DNA of 64,000 nucleotides, taken from assembly GCA_035610835.1 (NCBI GenBank), contig CM069449.1, positions 36,556,098 to 36,620,097 on the forward strand, written 5' to 3'. Positions 60,311-64,000 of the stretch are shown here, piece by piece. The position numbers and the translations under genes are program-made. The first letter of the stretch is position 1. Each line of letters opens with the position of its first letter. The notes under the pieces were generated by a model, which was given only the letters and a program-made list of their open reading frames with translations, ran no database searches and was not told the DNA's origin. This stretch comes from Ophiura sarsii (Eukaryota > Echinodermata > Ophiuroidea > Amphilepidida > Ophiuridae).

Positions 60311-60659
60311 CCCAGCAAACACAACATTGTTTTATAAATGTTGTTTAAACATTGGCCAACACATCATGAGAATGTTATTTGAAAATGTTTATATGACGTT
60401 AAAATGTATGGTTAGGATTTGGTCGGGCAAACATTTTAGAAAACATTTAACAATGTTTTACAAATGTTTTTCCAACATTTTTTTCAGTATGTTCACCAAA
60501 ATGTTAAATAAATGTTTTTAAAACATTGGCAAAAATTTTTTTTGAAAATGTTTTCCCGACTTAATCCTAACCATACATTTTTACGTCATATAAACATTTT
60601 CAAATAACATTCTCATGATGTTTAGGCAACATTAATAAAACATTTTTGTGTTTGCTGGG
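60311..60659. mobile_element. TA-flanked foldback element (CCCAGCAAACAC ends)
   Basis: CCCAGCAAACACAACATTGT on the left mirrors AATGTTTTATTAATGTTGCC... on the right, with the terminal word GTGTTTGCTGGG. TA lies on both sides (60309-60310, 60660-60661). The arms are about 130 bp and include CATCATGAGAATGTTATTTG and TAAAATGTATGGTTAGGATT. Non-coding. Confidence 0.82.
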
Positions 60660-60819
60660 TACTTGCCATTAAAGTATGAAATAGTACATGATGTGGATCG
60701 AATCATTTATCAAAATTTATAAATATGAAATCCATACTGTTACAAAACCAATATAATCAAGGTCAGTGCGCATGCGTGAAATTGACCTGATATAACCCAC
60801 GTGGGTCACATTTTAATAA

Positions 60820-61260
60820 CATTGGCATAATGTCTGACAAACATTATAAAAAACAATTTCATCAGAAAATATTATTTGAACATTTGCACAATGTGACATG
60901 ACAATCGTGTCAACAATGTTTGCTTACGATGTTTTAAAAACAATTTCAATATCAGATTTTCATAACATTTCCACTCCACAATGTTTTGAAAACATTAGGA
61001 AAACAATATAATATCCGAAATGGTTTAAGTAATATCTTTGAAACGTTTGCAGTAGATAACAGTTAATGTTAAAAAAATGTTATAAAATAATTGTTTACGA
61101 TATTATTTAGAAATGTACGTCAAACATTCTGTAAATGTTTGATGAAAAGTTATCAATTGATAGGTAATGTCTTTAGAAAATCATTGTATGCAAACATTTC
61201 AGCAACATTTAAAAAAATGTTTAACGAACATTAGCAAACAAATGTTTTTCTAAATGTAAT
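60820..61260. repeat. Degenerate AACATT/AATGTT-rich repeat
   Basis: Scattered AACATTT and AATGTTT words like those inside 60311-60659 continue without clear ends. It is probably an older relative. 61261-61798 beyond it shows nothing. Confidence 0.5.
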
Positions 61261-61798
61261 AGTCACTTCCATCGCATCAATTTATGTTTAGTGATATTAT
61301 TAATATTAAATTGTTTCATTCTGTCATTAATTATACCTCATGCTTTATTATATTATTACGAATCCTTGTGGCATTTGTATTTTTGGAACATTTGTTTATC
61401 ACGTTTCCACGATGTGGTTAATCCCTTTGAGTTTCAAAGTCAACCTGCAGCAGACAGATAGTATATTGATGTGTAAAGCTTTTATTCCTTGCGTGAGTGA
61501 TAAAGTGTTTTATTGAAATTCATGTGTACTATCAATGGGGATATATTGTCAATTGTAGGCCATTCAGACTTAATCCTAATCCATGCAATTGGTTCTTTTA
61601 TTGTGCTCTTTGAAGTCCACTTGTGTCCCATTCAATTGTCTGGTCTGCCAATTTACACCTTTAAGACAGTGACCATCTCTTACACAAGACTAGTTTTCAG
61701 GTTATATATGTTTACAATGTATATTATAACTGATGGTGATTGATATGTATGTGGCAGAGATTAGGCCCAAATACCATGCGCATAATGAGAGATTCTAA

Positions 61799-62350
61799 CA
61801 GGGGTATTTCCCCGGCCCCCCAACTCAACACAAAAGTTGGTAACCATGACTGTTCTTCATTTTTTCAAAGTACCCCTTTGCAATGATTTTTCAACAATGT
61901 TACCCCCCTTTTTTGGCAAAAACGAGGACAAAATTGGAGTGAAAATACCCCCTTTTTTTGGCTTTTCAATTACTATAATTTCAAACACCCCTTTTCAAAG
62001 ACACTTTATACATACATTAAGTAGATAAAAATGTGTTGCTCCCAATAGTAATAGTAGGCGTTTATGGTAATTTGTTATAAACTAGTGTACCCCAAGTGGT
62101 GTATTTGGGTTGTTAACATATTCTATCAAATGATTAAATCCATACTGTGATGTTTTTAGTTTTTTCCTCTTCCTAAAATACCCCTTTTTTCGAATTTCGC
62201 GGAGACTAATTCATGAAATACCCCCTATTTTCATGATTTCGCTGTCACTAAGTGTCAGCGCTGACAATCGAAAATATACCCCTTTTCCGCGATTTTTAGA
62301 ACAGTCATGGTTACCAACTTTTGTGTTGAGTTGGGGGGCCGGGGGTATTT
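61799..62350. mobile_element. Inverted-repeat element with ~52-bp near-perfect ends
   Basis: GGCCCCCCAACTCAACACAA then AAGTTGGTAACCATGACTGT on the left (61814-61853) is mirrored by ACAGTCATGGTTACCAACTT then TTGTGTTGAGTTGGGGGGCC on the right (62301-62340). The interior is built of ACCCCTTTTTT blocks like those at 8053-8440. No transposase. Confidence 0.8.
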
Positions 62351-62527
62351 CACATAAATCTGCCCATTGTTGAGATTTGGTTCAGTATAGCGCACTCTAT
62401 CAAACCTTCACCCGGAAGTTACCAATCATTCGTTGTGAATGAATATTCAGTCACGACTCACGACTGACTATTCATGACCTCACACCATGTGATCGTCGCG
62501 ATCCGGCCAGGGGTATGCCACTGAGCT

Positions 62528-63021
62528 GGCCGATCGGGTCCACTTTTAAATTGAACTTAGTCAGCATAGAATTGGTGGCGCTGTTCTACCGATAAGGCGT
62601 AATTGTAGCAGACGACGCGACGCTGGCCACGCGTCTCTCAGACGACCCAATAGGCCTATCATATGGCAACGGGAGTGCACCAATTTGAATTATTTTTAAC
62701 AGTCATCGCCCGTTAACGATAAAAATTCTTCTAATTATGATGAATTTGTCAAAATGATAAGTTAAATATTCGCGATTACGTGTTATTCACTACGAATTCA
62801 AAATGTAGGTTTCGCGTGGCCACCGTCGTCTGTGTAAATCTACAGCGCCCCAAAACCTATGCTGACTAACAATTCCGTTAAACCTGGTTAAACATTGTTA
62901 AACGCCGGTCACGGACGCATTCCGGACGATTACCATAATTTATTCAAATATGCAAAAGGGTCCGTTTTCGCTACGTACGTTAGTATAGGACTTTCCTATC
63001 CCAAAATTAATAGTATCCCTG
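62528..63021 (-). repeat. Dispersed repeat, copy 2 (inverted relative to 27262-27752)
   Basis: It contains ACGTGTTATTCACTACGAAT, GGTTTCGCGTGGCCACCGTC, CTGGTTAAACATTGTTAAAC, GTCCGTTTTCGCTACGTACG and TTCCTATCCCAAAATTAATA in reverse-complement order to copy 1. Divergence is moderate, with small indels. Confidence 0.78.
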
Positions 63022-63249
63022 ATCCGGCGTTCTTCCTAACTGATCTGATTACAATATTCATACAATGCAAATAACGCTAGCCCTCCTCTGTCACTGCCAG
63101 ACGCTGACACTAGTATACTAGTCTCAGGCCAGACGAAGCCATCCACAATTTAAAATTCGTATTTTGTTCTATACGGAAATTAATTTCAAATAACCAATTC
63201 TGAATGTTTCGTGTCATATAAGAACTAAATTCTGCCATCATCAAAGCAT

Positions 63250-63355
63250 CAATAGGGAATATGGGGCAAGTGGTCCAAAATGAACGTGTTTTTTTATAAT
63301 GGCATGGGTGTACTGCTTTCTTTTGTCCGGTACGACTTCTGTTAAAGTTTGACAT
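63250..63355 (-). repeat. Dispersed repeat piece, copy 2
   Basis: GAATATGGGGCAAGTGGTCC and ACTGCTTTCTTTTGTCCG are the reverse complement of the 51205-51305 piece. ACAGGGTGAGTCAAAATAGT follows at 63357 and resembles other CAGGGTG transposon ends in the window. The 102-codon minus-strand frame here is not supported as a gene. Confidence 0.6.
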
Positions 63356-63659
63356 ACAGGGTGAGTCAAAATAGTCAGGTCCCGATTTCACCGATTTTTT
63401 AAACCAGTTGAAATTCAAAAATGAATATATTTAATGATTTGCCTAGCAAGGTGGCATTACTACATGTAGCTATAACCTTAATTTTATTTCATTCAAATTG
63501 GTTATTCGAAACGGGAGATAGGCCTATGATCTTTTTTCTAAATTCTGTGAAATGAAACCTGTTCCAACTTGTCTAAGGGATCCCTATGAATGTTAACGTT
63601 TACCGCGCGCCATTTGAATAAGTCAATCAAAGGCGTGTTGGTACTCACGGCAATTACAA

Positions 63660-63830
63660 TAGGAAAAGAAATTCTATTGTCTTTGCGGTTAAGTTTTCAA
63701 TAGTTTTCGTGCAATCAGAGGAAATCAACAGATCCTGGGTTCGATTCCCGGGCGAGATCGTTTTCCCATTATTGTCTCTTTTCTACCCCGACGGCGAACC
63801 TGTTTAAAATATTTATAATTTGTTTAATAC
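63660..63830 (+). mobile_element. tRNA-related SINE fragment
   Basis: GGGTTCGATTCCCGGGC (63739-63755) is a canonical tRNA T-loop/B-box sequence. GCGGTTAAGTT near 63686 could be a degraded A box, about 50 bp upstream, but the cloverleaf cannot be completed, so this is not an intact tRNA gene. CCGACGGCGAACCTGTT follows near 63787 and resembles the arm of the 46056 hairpin. Confidence 0.45.
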
Positions 63831-64000
63831 CCGTCGTATATGCCTATTATTTCTATGTTATACAGTGTGTTGTGTTGTATACCACCACCAAACTTGGAAC
63901 ACTTTGGATTACGCGTCTTTTCGTAAATATGTTGTAAATCTGGCGTGGAATATGATATTGTCGTGAAAACATCACCAGGTATGAAGAAGTATTTCTACTC
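63831..64000. other. Right edge, nothing firm
   Basis: AT-rich sequence without a supported feature. Confidence 0.4.

Noticed and set aside
63110..63418. 102-codon minus-strand frame
   Set aside because: It spans a dispersed repeat also present at 51205, and a CAGGGTG transposon-like end. No splice or start evidence.
63730..63760. Intact tRNA gene
   Set aside because: A good B box is present, but a complete cloverleaf and a good A box cannot be assembled. Treated as a SINE fragment.

Overview
This window looks like non-coding-rich nuclear DNA of an animal, most likely a marine invertebrate. The base composition is AT-rich. Genes appear only as isolated exons with GT/AG splice signals. The rest is dense with inverted-repeat DNA transposons, tandem satellites and long C or G runs. 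An echinoderm or another marine deuterostome is my guess from the repeat style (frequent TAGGCCTA and ACATGTAT words), but nothing here proves the taxon. I see no bacterial operons, rRNA genes, intact tRNA genes or CRISPR array.

Genes. A minus-strand gene enters from the left: exon 2733-3069 joins in phase to exon 1-298. A second minus-strand gene has a first coding exon at 13807-14007 with an SR-rich N-terminus, a strong start context and a clean donor. Weaker first-exon candidates lie at 41455-41534 (+) and 59173-59223 (+). A degenerate C2H2 zinc-finger relic lies near 11381-11550. Most longer open frames are by-products of repeats.

Layout. 1-14 kb holds gene fragments, a non-LTR retrotransposon 3' end, foldback elements, a tandem repeat carrying direct-repeat nuclear-receptor-like motifs, and two copies of a 1.07-kb inverted-repeat element. 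14193-27245 is a 13-kb macrosatellite of two modules: A (467 bp, with terminal inverted repeats) and B (about 1081 bp). The order is A B A B A B B B A B B A B A B A, with TTAA at every module junction. Both outer ends are A termini, and the whole array is flanked by the 4-bp direct repeat ATAA. It therefore looks like one giant composite transposon insertion, and it lies about 180 bp upstream of the 13807-14007 start codon. 29840-40110 is an approximately 180-bp satellite (about 45 monomers) split by a 2.1-kb hairpin element with TTAA duplications. Outlying monomers run to 44.2 kb and carry two hAT-type miniature elements.

44.5-64 kb is a mosaic. It holds foldbacks, a pentanucleotide microsatellite, a perfect 46-bp-arm hairpin, and TTAA-flanked miniature elements. 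It also holds short hAT-like elements with exact 8-bp duplications (TGTTATAC and GACACACT), tRNA-derived SINE copies, two inverted loci of a 21-bp minisatellite, and a TA-flanked transposon that shares cargo with another locus.

The most interesting signal is the A/B array. It combines alternating modules, edge-to-edge TTAA junctions, three A-less junctions of two types, an outer target duplication, and insertion into what looks like a divergent promoter.
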